64,000 nucleotides of DNA from Schistosoma haematobium. Taxonomy: Eukaryota > Platyhelminthes > Trematoda > Strigeidida > Schistosomatidae. Both the position numbers and the translations under genes were made by a program. The stretch spans positions 1,736,001 to 1,800,000 of the forward strand of contig NC_067196.1 in assembly GCF_000699445.3 (NCBI RefSeq), given 5' to 3'. Below are positions 1 to 10,438 of the stretch, piece after piece. A model generated the notes under the pieces. That model was not told the origin of the DNA. It saw only the letters and a list, made by a program, of their open reading frames with translations, and searched no databases. How positions within the stretch are numbered: the first letter of the stretch is position 1; each line of letters opens with the position of its first letter.

Positions 1-377
1 ATTAACAGTTTGTCTATGCAAAATACTTCGGATCTGTTGACCAGACACTATCAGCAACAACGTACTGTGGGAGAGAACAAATCAGATTGCAGTGGAGGAA
101 GAAATCAGGAAGAGGCGATGGAAGTGGATAGGACACACATTGAGGGTAGCATTCAACTGCGTCACAAGGCAAGCCATCACATGGAATCCTCAAGACCAAA
201 GGAAAAGAAGAAGACTAAAGAACACATTACACCGAGAAATGTAGACAGACAAACATGAGAAGAATGAACAACAAGTGGATCGAACTAGAAAGGAAGTCCC
301 AGGACAAAGTGGGTTGGAGAATGCTGGTCGGAGGCCTATACTCCATTGGGAGTAATAGGCGTAAGTAAGTAAGTAAG
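1..377 (+). mobile_element. 3' end of an RTE-like LINE
   Basis: This is the carboxy-terminal tail of an endonuclease-reverse transcriptase. One frame reads [12 protein letters not shown] near 100-145; a frameshift near 240 moves to a frame ending [19 protein letters not shown] and [12 protein letters not shown] before a stop. The sequence then runs into TAAG repeats at about 361-377. A short tandem-repeat tail right after the stop is typical of RTE-clade LINEs. The start of the element lies before the window. An internal stop, the frameshift and truncation make it non-functional. A 5' fragment that looks like the same family lies at 22318-22500. Confidence 0.75.
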
Positions 378-1163
378 AATTATAAACTGAACTTTAGAGC
401 ATATTTTTCCTAATGAAAATTATTGATATAAACCGAGGTTCAAACTGGAACCCTAATGGCTGAATGTTGAATAATTTAATCACTAGGTTGATGTTTTATG
501 GTAAATAGAATTTCTTGCATTGAAAACAAAATATATTTGCTGTATTTCAATGGTAAATGTTTCAACAATGTGTCAAAATACTAGAAACGTGACAATTTAT
601 GTTATTACAAAATCTCTTTATTTTCTGAACAGAACAACTTTTCATATGTAAACTTTTCTAAAAATGAAAGGATAATGGAAAAGATAGTTGAATGCTTTAT
701 GCTGATTACTTCAAGGGGTATAGTAAACTAACTAGTAAGTTTATTCAACCCAATGTAGAAATACAGGACTAAATCGGGAAATATCTATATTAACAAACCA
801 AGATATAGTAGTAAGGTACGTTGGTACTTAAAAATGATCTGATAAGGGTCCGTGTAAATATCGTAAATGATGGTTGGATATGAACACTGATGTAACGAAG
901 AATCTATCACAATGGAGTAGAAAAATTCATTTGTTATCCATTAAATTTTGAGTTCCAGCATTCTTAATTCTTGAAATAAATTTCGGGTGTTTAGATTCTT
1001 TTACTATCATTACCACTACAATTATTGTGATTTCTTTAATGTCTATCCCATAGTGGTATAGCAATTCGGGTTAACGAAAGTTTACTTGAGGCTATATGTT
1101 ATGATTGATTTACCAAAAAAACCCATTCTTTGAATGTCACATTTATTTGTTACATCATTTATT
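378..1163. other. AT-rich non-coding DNA
   Basis: No open frame with recognisable protein similarity, repeat structure or RNA signature was seen here. If the RasGEF gene described at 10439-12632 continues on the minus strand, this could be intron. Confidence 0.4.
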
Positions 1164-1868
1164 TAGTCAGTCAGCTGCAACGTAGGATCAGGTACATATA
1201 TGCATAGGTTCAAGTTGCCACACTTCATTAGTACAACTACATGAACACCAAATTCATAGTAGTTACTTCAATGGTAGTAATATATAAAAGAAGGATTGTG
1301 TATAAGGATATAATACATGAAGAAAGAATTGGTCCGGAGATAGAAATGTATAAAGCAATTTTAATCTAATGGTATAAGGGAAGACAAAGAGTGTGTACAT
1401 CGACGCCATTGTGATCGATCCTGAGTCGTGTCACCCAGTCTCCAAACATTGGTTACCATAGCCAGGCGGACCCCAATCAAGTAGTCTACATCTACCAACA
1501 TGGATTAGATTATAAGTTAGTGACTTTTTGGACTGATGGCATGTTTTGGTTCGGCCGACCCTGACTTCCTTCCAACCGTCTCCAAAACTACTCAGCATTG
1601 CGCGTCGTGGTAATTGGTGTTTAGGCATACGCAACACGTGATCTAACCATCTCAGTCGATGAAGATTCATAACCTCACCAACTGATTTACCATCATTCCC
1701 TAATACCCTGCGTCTAACCTCACTATTGCTTACCCGGTGATCCCAGCAGATGCGATTAATATTTCTAAGACATCTGTGGTCAAATATTAGTAGCTTACGA
1801 ATATCTTCTCTTAGTGGCCACGTTTCGCAGCCCTAAAGTAAAACAGAACGAACTGCCGTGAAGTATTA
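1164..1868 (-). mobile_element. 5'-truncated LINE, family A, copy A1
   Basis: The minus strand encodes the C-terminus of the same reverse transcriptase as the longer copy at 33147-36992, with NLHRLRWLDHVLRMP, LPRRAM and HVGRCRLLDWGP recognisable. Its 3' UTR ends in a TGAC-repeat tail, read as tcagtcagtcag on the plus strand at 1164. Similarity to copy A3 stops near 1868, so only about 0.7 kb of the 3' end is present, as expected for aborted target-primed reverse transcription. The frame is broken, so this is a dead copy. Confidence 0.8.
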
Positions 1869-2615
1869 GATTTTAAAATTACCTTGAGTTTCTCTAATCT
1901 ATGCTATACCATAACAACATCGATTTGCCACTAGTTATTCACTGCCTACATGCCTATGAATTACATATCATATCTCTACACTAATATATATATCGATATG
2001 GTTTCCAACATCATAAACAGTACTCTTCGAGCAGTTACATTAAGCAATAATTATATAGTGTCACAGTAACCATAAAATGATATCGATTTACTGGGAAAAA
2101 AAGGAGATTATGATAATCAATGTAGGATTCAATTAAACCCTTAGTACAATACATAATATTAAAAAAGAATTAACAGAATATTTTAATAGAGGGTTAGTAT
2201 TATGGTAGTTAAGCAAGAATTAAGAGATGAATATTGAGAATGTGTTTGTTTGATTAGTGTTCAGCTGAAATTCACTCTTATATCGATAATCAAGATAGAG
2301 AGTGTAAATGTACAAAGTTCTTTTCAATGCAAACGTTAAGTTTGTGAACATGGATTCCGAAAGGTTCAACAATATGCAAAAAATGAAGTCAAAAACCATA
2401 TGGTGGATAACCATACAGACTTTACTTAATACAACTTGATGTCGTGTATTAAATCATTATGGTACGATGAGTCAGGATCATTTTCTTAATATCTCATTGG
2501 TAAAACGATTAGCTGTGATAACACCATTGTAGATGAGTAACTTGCTTCTTAAGAATGGATATACCATTTGAATGATATTGCGGAGTCAGCTACATATTGC
2601 TGGAGATAGAGCTAT
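1869..2615. other. AT-rich spacer between repeats
   Basis: No recognisable gene. The open frame at 2220-2414 has no family resemblance. The right edge is the sharp outer boundary of the palindrome: homology with the mirror copy is lost just left of 2616. Confidence 0.4.
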
Positions 2616-3011
2616 CACGAGTTCACTTAATCTGCGAACAGAACAAAAACTTGTGACCGTAGACCAATAAGCTGGCTATTTGATGCATCCCAGCCCCGCT
2701 AACTAGAGGGAGAAGTTCTAGCTTGGAACGAAAAAGTATATTCCGTAAGCCAGAAGCACGAGTGAATAATAACAGACACAAATCAAACGTATGTATACAA
2801 CGTAAAACTGTCCTTAGGAAGCGTAGCAAAAATAGCATACTAAAAATACACAACGGACCAATAGCGTTAAAGATTCTCCCAAGTAGGAAATACGACATGA
2901 AGGTGGAAAGAGCACTTTTGGCGCGAAAACAAGGAAATTTAAATCTCCAAAATAGAATTATAAAATTAAGGCATTTACCAAATGCGTTCTGGAGATCTAA
3001 CATCCCCAACA
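2616..3011 (-). repeat. Partial 3' LTR, left arm
   Basis: On the minus strand this begins TGTTGGGGATG immediately after a polypurine tract (AAAAGAGGGAGG, about 3012-3023), the expected start of a 3' LTR. It continues to the palindrome edge at 2616, where homology to the right arm ends, so the true LTR end is uncertain. A related LTR start occurs on the minus strand at 21147-21258. Confidence 0.6.
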
Positions 3012-3021
3012 CCTCCCTCTT

Positions 3022-4590
3022 TTAATGACGTACGTTTCTGGGGTCCACTTGCATTTTGACCGTTTGTTGTCGTTGTCGGAGTGACCACCATCTAAGTCGT
3101 AGATCGACCTGTCGATGTGCTTCTTCCTGTATCGGGAGTGCGGGTAGACTAAAGGTATATAATAGGATGTCAAGAGGGAGATTCCCTTCTGTCGATGGGC
3201 GAACTGGAGCTAACCGCTTGCGTAGCTGGTTCCGATGTCGATTCCACCTGTCTCTTCCTACCTCTACTTCGTACATGACATGGTCTAATTTTCCTACGAC
3301 ATGTGCTTCAGTCCAGAGACCATGATTTGGTCTGTAGCCCCGAGCGAACACCGGACATCTTTCCACTGAAGTTAATGTGTGAGATGCGTGCATAATAGCT
3401 TTCTCTGTTGTGTCCGGGAACTAATGTGAGATGACAGCACTGGGTCCAAAATCTGAAGCGTCTGCAGCGACAATGATAGGCATGAACGGATCGTAGTGTG
3501 TCAGCAATAGTTCATAGCTTACGATTGTTTTTAGCCTGCAAAATGCAGCTTCACATTTTTGTCCAGTTCCAGCTGGTATTCTTATTCAGAAGATGATTTA
3601 GCGGGGCGCGTATGTCATGCATCGACGGAACAAAAGCTGAGTAGTAGCTAATTAATCCCAGGAATGATCGTAGCTCAGAGATATTAGTGGGAGTCGGCAT
3701 CAGTTTTATAGCTCGGATGTTTTTCAGGATCTGGTCTGCGACCCGCGGCATCGAAGATGAATTCCAAGTATTTAACTGACGTCAAGAAAAGCTGGCATTT
3801 TCTGAGCGTAATCGGAATCCGTTATCGTTGACGCGTTGTAGTACAGCTGTCGTGCGTTCTCAAAGCAGTTCTAACGATGTGGCAACAATCAAGATGTCAT
3901 TGAGATAAGTTGCGACCCCCAAGTTACCCGATAGAATGGTATCTATTAGTTGCTGAAAAATAGATGGAACTGTTTTAGCACCAAATGGTAGGCGATTGTA
4001 CTGAAACAAGCCACGATAAGTATTTATAATAAGTAACTCTCTCGAATCTTCAGCCACTTCCACTTGTAGATAGGCATCAGCGAGACCCAGTTTTGCAAAG
4101 AACTTCCCACCACTTAGCATTGTGAACAAATCTGCAGGGACTGGCAGTGGGTAATGATGCTGTTCGAGAGCTGCGTTAAGACTTGTGGAAAAATCTGCGC
4201 ATAATCGGGTTGTGCCATTAGCCTTCTTAATAACCACAATGGGTACTGCTCAGACAGAATAAGAAACAGGTGTAATAACTCCCTGTAGTTGAAGGCGGTT
4301 TAGTTCTTCGTCAACTTTCGATAATGCTACGTACGGCACTGGTCTCTTTGGGTGAGAGACAGGCTTAGCTCCAGATTTCAACCGATGTGTTGTTTTCATA
4401 GCAGTGCACTGACCCAATACAGGCTGGAAAATGGTTGAAAACTCCGTCATTAGTTCTTTCGAATATGCTTCAGGTTCATGAGGTTTTTCACCAGATGGTA
4501 TACGGTGCTTAACGGAACGTCAGCTAAGTGTAGCCGGTCAAACCAGTCTAAACCAAGTAGATTAAGACCAGCTGGTGTGACGTAACATGA
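3022..4590 (-). pseudogene. pol: Gypsy pol remnant, left arm
   Basis: From high to low coordinates it encodes the RT start (KKANGTTRLCADFST), a palm with LPFGAKTVPSIFQQL, a catalytic box altered to YLND where YxDD is expected, and SFLGLISYYSAFVP. The RNase H domain begins with DASDFGPSAVISH and stops. The frame then reads TLTSVERC and jumps directly to an integrase C-terminal segment (NHGLWTEAHVVGKL, YEVEVGRDRW). Most of RNase H and the integrase core has therefore been deleted. Several in-frame stops are present. No active enzyme is expected. Confidence 0.8.
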
Positions 4591-4969
4591 TAAGTCTTGC
4601 GGATTGAACGCTATATTCGTCTCCTAAGCTATTCTGTAACCCCCAAGCTATAACTAGACAGAGACCTGAACACGAGGGAGAAGACGCAAAGTATGCGAGA
4701 AGTAGTTTACTCCAAGGTTCATTTTAATACAGAAAATACAGGGCTTTTGTAATATTTTAAATGTCCTTGGGTTGCTAGAAGATTCTGGAATGCTACTAAA
4801 CATAGTAGCAGTGTGGCAGCCAACCAATCGGAGCCTCTGCATGTGACGTTTCGCTTCCTTGATATTTTTGGCTAAGACTTCAAGTAAACACTGATTGGAT
4901 GAAACGCTTATAAGTGTTTCCTGATGCTTGCTTGTCTTTTGCATGCAATTTTCTGGATCACTCCAACAA
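4589..4969 (-). mobile_element. LTR-like insertion in left arm
   Basis: Mirror copy of the element at 5148-5526. It interrupts the protease-like reading frame of the Gypsy remnant and was present before the arm was duplicated, because both arms carry it at the same place. Confidence 0.65.
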
Positions 4970-5026
4970 AACATACCCCGGTAAACGTCGAATCTTGAAA
5001 AGAAACTTTACAATCTAGTTGTCCCA

Positions 5027-5090
5027 ACAAACGTGCGTGATCTTCCCGTCTGACGTAACAATTCTCTCACGAAAATATTGGATCAGAATG
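5027..5090. other. Palindrome centre (64-bp unpaired spacer)
   Basis: Outside this spacer the flanks are reverse complements: gtccca ends the left arm at 5026 and tgggac starts the right arm at 5091. On the plus strand the right flank reads on as protease-like sequence (LLGQLDCKVSF), so the spacer is probably unduplicated element sequence left at the turn-around point. Confidence 0.8.
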
Positions 5091-5147
5091 TGGGACAACT
5101 AGATTGTAAAGTTTCTTTTCAAGATTCGACGTTTACCGGGGTATGTT

Positions 5148-5526
5148 TTGTTGGAGTGATCCAGAAAATTGCATGCAAAAGACAAGCAAGCATCAGGAAA
5201 CACTTATAAGCGTTTCATCCAATCAGTGTTTACTTGAAGTCTTAGCCAAAAATATCAAGGAAGCGAAACGTCACATGCAGAGGCTCCGATTGGTTGGCTG
5301 CCACACTGCTACTATGTTTAGTAGCATTCCAGAATCTTCTAGCAACCCAAGGACATTTAAAATATTACAAAAGCCCTGTATTTTCTGTATTAAAATGAAC
5401 CTTGAGTAAACTACTTCTCGCATACTTTGCGTCTTCTCCCTCGTGTTCAGGTCTCTGTCTAGTTATAGCTTGGGGTTACAGAATAGCTTAGGAGACGAAT
5501 ATAGCGTTCAATCCGCAAGACTTATC
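5148..5526 (+). mobile_element. 379-bp LTR-like element with 5-bp target duplication
   Basis: It is flanked by direct repeats ATGTT at 5143-5147 and 5527-5531. Removing it rejoins a protease frame (FTGVC to CYVTPAG), confirming insertion into coding sequence. A diverged copy with its own 5-bp duplication lies at 7931-8313. Both start TTGTTG and end ACTTATC, contain a TATA-like stretch before a GCC-rich site, and lack coding capacity. Five-base duplications and promoter-like content fit solo LTRs, although the ends are not the usual TG...CA. The 88-aa open frame inside it is not considered a gene. Confidence 0.6.
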
Positions 5527-7095
5527 ATGTTACGTCACACCAGCTGGTCTTAATCTACTTGGTTTAGACTGGTTTGACCGGCTACACTTAGCTGACGTTC
5601 CGTTAAGCACCGTATACCATCTGGTGAAAAACCTCATGAACCTGAAGCATATTCGAAAGAACTAATGACGGAGTTTTCAACCATTTTCCAGCCTGTATTG
5701 GGTCAGTGCACTGCTATGAAAACAACACATCGGTTGAAATCTGGAGCTAAGCCTGTCTCTCACCCAAAGAGACCAGTGCCGTACGTAGCATTATCGAAAG
5801 TTGACGAAGAACTAAACCGCCTTCAACTACAGGGAGTTATTACACCTGTTTCTTATTCTGTCTGAGCAGTACCCATTGTGGTTATTAAGAAGGCTAATGG
5901 CACAACCCGATTATGCGCAGATTTTTCCACAAGTCTTAACGCAGCTCTCGAACAGCATCATTACCCACTGCCAGTCCCTGCAGATTTGTTCACAATGCTA
6001 AGTGGTGGGAAGTTCTTTGCAAAACTGGGTCTCGCTGATGCCTATCTACAAGTGGAAGTGGCTGAAGATTCGAGAGAGTTACTTATTATAAATACTTATC
6101 GTGGCTTGTTTCAGTACAATCGCCTACCATTTGGTGCTAAAACAGTTCCATCTATTTTTCAGCAACTAATAGATACCATTCTATCGGGTAACTTGGGGGT
6201 CGCAACTTATCTCAATGACATCTTGATTGTTGCCACATCGTTAGAACTGCTTTGAGAACGCACGACAGCTGTACTACAACGCGTCAACGATAACGGATTC
6301 CGATTACGCTCAGAAAAATGCCAGCTTTTCTTGACGTCAGTTAAATACTTGGAATTCATCTTCGATGCCGCGGGTCGCAGACCAGATCCTGAAAACATCC
6401 GAGCTATAAAACTGATGCCGACTCCCACTAATATCTCTGAGCTACGATCATTCCTGGGATTAATTAGCTACTACTCAGCTTTTGTTCCGTCGATGCATGA
6501 CATACGCGCCCCGCTAAATCATCTTCTGAATAAGAATACCAGCTGGAACTGGACAAAAAAATGTGAAGCTGCATTTTGCAGGCTAAAAACAATCGTAAGC
6601 TATGAACTATTGCTGACACACTACGATCCGTTCATGCCTATCATTGTCGCTGCAGACGCTTCAGATTTTGGACCCAGTGCTGTCATCTCACATTAGTTCC
6701 CGGACACAACAGAGAAAGCTATTATGCACGCATCTCACACATTAACTTCAGTGGAAAGATGTCCGGTGTTCGCTCGGGGCTACAGACCAAATCATGGTCT
6801 CTGGACTGAAGCACATGTCGTAGGAAAATTAGACCATGTCATGTACGAAGTAGAGGTAGGAAGAGACAGGTGGAATCGACATCGGAACCAGCTACGCAAG
6901 CGGTTAGCTCCAGTTCGCCCATCGACAGAAGGGAATCTCCCTCTTGACATCCTATTATATACCTTTAGTCTACCCGCACTCCCGATACAGGAAGAAGCAC
7001 ATCGACAGGTCGATCTACGACTTAGATGGTGGTCACTCCGACAACGACAACAAACGGTCAAAATGCAAGTGGACCCCAGAAACGTACGTCATTAA
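5527..7095 (+). pseudogene. pol: Gypsy pol remnant, right arm
   Basis: Encodes RT from about 5665 (TEFSTIFQPVLGQC), through KKANGTTRLCADFST, LPFGAKTVPSIFQQL, the mutated catalytic box YLND near 6210, and a thumb with SFLGLISYYSAFVP. RNase H starts at DASDFGPSAVISH and is stopped by TAG near 6694. From 6724 the frame passes from TLTSVER into an integrase C-terminal tail ending in QLRKRLAPVRP. Stops lie near 5863, 6253 and 6694. The deletion between RNase H and the integrase tail removes the DDE catalytic core. Confidence 0.8.
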
Positions 7096-7105
7096 AAGAG
7101 GGAGG

Positions 7106-7501
7106 TGTTGGGGATGTTAGATCTCCAGAACGCATTTGGTAAATGCCTTAATTTTATAATTCTATTTTGGAGATTTAAATTTCCTTGTTTTCGCGCCAAA
7201 AGTGCTCTTTCCACCTTCATGTCGTATTTCCTACTTGGGAGAATCTTTAACGCTATTGGTCCGTTGTGTATTTTTAGTATGCTATTTTTGCTACGCTTCC
7301 TAAGGACAGTTTTACGTTGTATACATACGTTTGATTTGTGTCTGTTATTATTCACTCGTGCTTCTGGCTTACGGAATATACTTTTTCGTTCCAAGCTAGA
7401 ACTTCTCCCTCTAGTTAGCGGGGCTGGGATGCATCAAATAGCCAGCTTATTGGTCTACGGTCACAAGTCTTTGTTCTGTTCGCAGATTAAGTGAACTCGT
7501 G
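7106..7501 (+). repeat. Partial 3' LTR, right arm
   Basis: Starts TGTTGGGGATG directly after the polypurine tract AAAAGAGGGAGG and runs to the end of palindrome homology. No terminal CA or target duplication could be identified at 7501. Confidence 0.6.
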
Positions 7502-7520
7502 GTAGCTTGAAACCTAGCTT

Positions 7521-7562
7521 GTTGGTATAAGAAGGCACTAGATGTATATGCGCCACACGTAT
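7521..7562 (-). repeat. Fragment of the ~440-bp R repeat
   Basis: The stretch ggtataagaaggcactaga followed by atatgcgccacac matches the 3' tail of the R repeat as seen in minus orientation at 11403 and 16590. It sits just outside the palindrome edge. Confidence 0.45.
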
Positions 7563-7930
7563 GGAGTATACAATTCGCTGTCATTGTATAGTGGTATACC
7601 ATTCCACGTGGTTTAGTAAAGAACAGATAACAGTGAGTAAGAGTTATATTCTATCCGATTCGGTGGATACACTATATAAATGGACTTGAGTAAAGCTTTC
7701 AAGATTGATTATCTTAATCTCCTTTGTTTTGTTCTCTCAGTAACTGATATTATTTTATGTTCATTGTGACACTATATAATGATTGCATAACACAACTAAT
7801 TAATGAGTATTGTTTCTTTTTTTATTAAACGGTCAATTGAAAGTTTTTCATTATATAGTAACTAATTAGTAAATATTTTTGAATGAATTGAATTTCATTT
7901 AAGTTATACAGTTAACATTCTTGTTAGTTT
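7563..7930. other. AT-rich spacer
   Basis: No gene or repeat recognised. It ends in the 5-bp target duplication AGTTT (7926-7930) of the next element. Confidence 0.35.
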
Positions 7931-8313
7931 TTGTTGAGGCGATTCAGAAAACTCCTCGAATAAAAGGCAAGAAAAGCTCAGGAAACACTAAGAAGCATTT
8001 TATCCAATCAACATTCTCTAGACGTTTCGCCGGAAACATCTCAAAAATGAAGTCACATGTCCAGTTTCTAATTGGATGATTACCTATACTACTACTATGT
8101 TTAGGAGCATTCTAGAATTCTCCGGAAACGCAAGAATAACTAAAATACTATAAAAAGCCGAGATTTTCTGTACTAGAACGAGCTATTGGAGTAAAGTGCT
8201 TCTCGCATATTTTGCGCCTTTTCTCTCGTATTCCGGTCGCTGTGTAGTTCTGGCTTGGGGGTTACAAGAATAGCTTAGGAACCGACTATAGCGTTCAATT
8301 AACAAGACTTATC
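7931..8313 (+). mobile_element. 383-bp LTR-like element, second copy
   Basis: Flanked by AGTTT at 7926-7930 and 8314-8318. It is colinear with 5148-5526 but visibly diverged, sharing the TTGTTG start, a central catgtttag block, actataaaaagcc, gtgcttctcgcatattttgcg and the ACTTATC end. It has no coding capacity. The level of divergence suggests it is older than, or from a different subfamily to, the copy in the palindrome. Confidence 0.6.
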
Positions 8314-8514
8314 AGTTTAATCGTTCTTTTTGTTTTGTTTTCCTTTTCATTGTTTTACAATGTATTTAATTGTCACATTTAGTTAAGTAAGCGAAAATTT
8401 ATTTTTATTAACACATTTGAATCAATATGAATTTCTGTAACTCAATTTGTATTTGTAAAATAATATTGTATTAATTATTTAGATGTTACAGTTGAAACAT
8501 TTTCAGTGTTGCAA

Positions 8515-8975
8515 TCAAATGCCCTGGTATGGCCGAGAGTCAACTCTCCTTGTCCAAATGTATACAGCCAGCTACTGCCAGGGAAGTCCTAGTCACTGCC
8601 TTCTCGCAGCATAACTGTTGTTTACGAATATGAGGGAACGAAAAGTCAATGTCTGGTGGATACGGAGAATCCACCTAGAGAAGTTGGTAAACCCTGATCT
8701 CAAACCAATGGTGTACATGGGCTCCGAGATCCTAATGGAACAAATAGTGCATGAACCAATTATTGGTCACCAGCTACCATGGGACTACATCTCCTTATGT
8801 TGCTCCACTGTCTTGTGGATCAGAACTTTAAGTCGAAGGCTCCCCCTAAGAAAACCACCTACTTCGGTTCGGGCACCCAGGTAGCTTCACAGCTCACACA
8901 CAGATCAAGTGACTTGTGTGACGCATGTGTATTCGGTGTTTCTTTGTACCAACATTTATGTATTTAAATAAATAC
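8515..8975 (+). repeat. R repeat, copy 1 (~440 bp, SINE-like)
   Basis: This is a dispersed non-coding repeat that opens with ccctggtatggccgagag and ends with a tail reading tttgtaccaacatttatg then tatttaaataaata. The opening resembles a Pol III A box (tggccgagag), but I see no convincing B box. Other copies lie at 11403, 13370, 16590, 19040 and 32412. The two ends match the 5' and 3' ends of LINE C, so it may be mobilised by that LINE's machinery. Open frames inside it are not conserved between copies. Confidence 0.65.
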
Positions 8976-9248
8976 AATGTTGTCTTATACAGCATTATCG
9001 TTCAACATAAATAACAATGAAAGTTTCTTGATCAAAACTATTCAGTTCAAAAAATAAGACATCACTTTAAAAAAATTTAATTTAACTCGCTTATGCTAAG
9101 CATTCAAAAGTATTGAAGTTATTTTTCAATTACTGAATTATAATCAGGTAGCGCATATCTTAATTGTGTTGTGCTCTTTAAGTTCAAACATTTAAAAGGG
9201 GAGCTGTTATTGTCATTGTCATCCAAGACAACAACTCCGGAGATAAAT
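8976..9248. other. AT-rich spacer
   Basis: No gene recognised. It ends at the target duplication of the MITE. Confidence 0.3.
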
Positions 9249-9256
9249 AAATTATC

Positions 9257-9543
9257 AGTGAGACTATAATTTATGGACTACCTTTGAACGACGTTAAAGT
9301 GACCTTGAGAGTGTCCACCTCCTTGCTAAAGCTAAAAGAGGTACAACCCTGTGTGGATAATGAGGATCATGATTTACAGTTGATGGTTAAGGTTAAGAAT
9401 TAGATTTACGGTTTTCATCACGAACTGACATAAGCTTAAACCCCTAAACTCTTTCTAACCAAATACATGATTGAGTTTCGCGCCGACATTCGAGACCTGT
9501 TATCTTATATCTGATTGGTTCGTCCATAAATTATAGTCTCGCC
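9257..9543. mobile_element. 287-bp MITE-like DNA element
   Basis: Terminal inverted repeats of 22 bp share the core GAGACTATAATTTATGGAC and match at 20 of 22 positions. They are flanked by perfect 8-bp direct repeats AAATTATC (9249-9256 and 9544-9551). The interior has no coding capacity. An 8-bp target duplication fits hAT or Merlin superfamilies; Merlin elements are known from schistosomes, but the family cannot be assigned from the termini alone. Confidence 0.7.
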
Positions 9544-9585
9544 AAATTATCTACTAATTTACTGTATGTTCACTAGCTACACTGA

Positions 9586-9586
<1 letters not shown>

Positions 9587-9645
<59 letters not shown>
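9587..9645. repeat. (TA)n microsatellite
   Basis: About 59 bp of uninterrupted TA dinucleotides abutting the next element. The YIYIYI-type open frames in both directions are artefacts of this repeat. Confidence 0.95.
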
Positions 9646-9647
<2 letters not shown>

Positions 9648-9817
9648 TGAACCGATTGATGTTGGACCACCATTGAAAACCTGGAAGCACTCGATGGCCG
9701 TCTCGTCCTATTGTGCGACTCCTCAGCAGTGTGCAACCACGATCCCCTTTCCAGGATTCGAACCCAGGGCCTTCAGTCTTGCGCGCGAACTTAACAATCT
9801 CCACAACCCCTATACTG
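9646..9817 (-). mobile_element. S element copy 1 (tRNA-like/hammerhead repeat)
   Basis: Read on the minus strand it has a B-box-like GGTTCGAATCC, then a hammerhead-like block with CTGAGGA, stem II GTC...GGAC, GAGA in place of the catalytic GAAA, CGGCC, then GAGTGC, and the family end (gtggtccaacatcaatcgg). The GAAA-to-GAGA change should inactivate the ribozyme. The 5' tRNA-like part is truncated or replaced by ggggttgtggagattg. Confidence 0.6.
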
Positions 9818-9838
9818 AAATATGTAATTGTTCAACTG

Positions 9839-10145
9839 TGTTCGCGCGGTACAGATTGGATTGAAACATGTTCCGTCCAGGACTATATTGAGGGACACTG
9901 ATTGACCATTTCTTAACCAATCAGCACTAGTCGATACTTGAGAAGACTCTAGGAACTTCTTATGTAAAAATTATAAATATATTAAGGTTTTTCTTATTGT
10001 GATTCCTACTTCTACCCAACCTTGTTATGTGGAATATAATTACGTTCCTGTCCAACCGTGTTCTGATTTGGGGACTTGTCGAGTGAAGAAGTGTCCAAAA
10101 ATACTAAGCAATGAGAGTAGCTGAGTAGTAATAGAAACCATAACA
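9839..10145 (+). mobile_element. Solo LTR of the G2 Gypsy family
   Basis: It starts TGTTCGCG and ends ATAACA, and is colinear with the 5' LTR at 30527-30840, sharing caatcagcactagtcgatac, the tataaatata box and gtgttctgatttggggac followed by ttgtcgagtgaa. It is flanked by AACTG (9834-9838) and AATTG (10146-10150), a 5-bp duplication with one change. No internal element sequence follows, so it is the product of LTR-LTR recombination. Confidence 0.75.
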
Positions 10146-10438
10146 AATTGTAATGATCATAGTTGATCACTTTTAACAACTGGCTTAAACAGATTACATA
10201 ATTTAATGAGAAAAAGAGAGAGCGTAAAATATCTAAACAATTTGATCGGTAAACAAATGAACTAAACTAAGTGGTTGTAAAGCATTATCGACTAAAATAT
10301 TTAGAATTTATGTATGTCAGCATCTATTTTAGGACACTATGCTAACTAAAATAAGTTGGAAGGTTCTATGTTACATATAACTAAATGACTGAGTTGAAAA
10401 GAACGGAAGTAAATATATGAAGTATAATACCCACTTAC

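Larger units (their letters stand above)
2616..5026 (-). mobile_element. Left palindrome arm: broken Gypsy-like element
   Basis: Reading on the minus strand this arm holds part of a protease domain, an inserted LTR-like unit, reverse transcriptase, the start of RNase H, an integrase C-terminus, a polypurine tract and part of a 3' LTR. It is the mirror image of 5091-7501, with coordinates summing to about 10117. I found only a few differences, mainly 1-2-nt indels. One is an extra base near 4711 that lengthens the open frame at 4654-4974. Another is the length of an A/T run near 3556 versus 6557. The arm ends abruptly at 2616. Confidence 0.85.
5091..7501 (+). mobile_element. Right palindrome arm: broken Gypsy-like element
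   Basis: Plus-strand mirror of 2616-5026, in the same order: protease remnant (5091-5147), LTR-like insertion (5148-5526), protease tail resuming with CYVTPAGLNLLGLDWFDRL, RT, start of RNase H, integrase C-terminus, polypurine tract and partial LTR to 7501. The 5' LTR and gag are missing. Its closest relative here is the element at 26555-30840, which shares the RT wording (VVIKKANGT, CADFST, LPVP). Confidence 0.85.

Noticed and set aside
5143..5409. 88-aa ORF beginning MFCWSDPENCMQKT, present in both palindrome arms
   Set aside because: It falls in the non-coding LTR-like insertion. The diverged copy at 7931-8313 does not preserve the frame, and the left arm has a different length through a 1-bp indel.
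9554..9804. ORFs rich in Tyr-Ile repeats
   Set aside because: They are translations of the TA microsatellite at 9587-9645.
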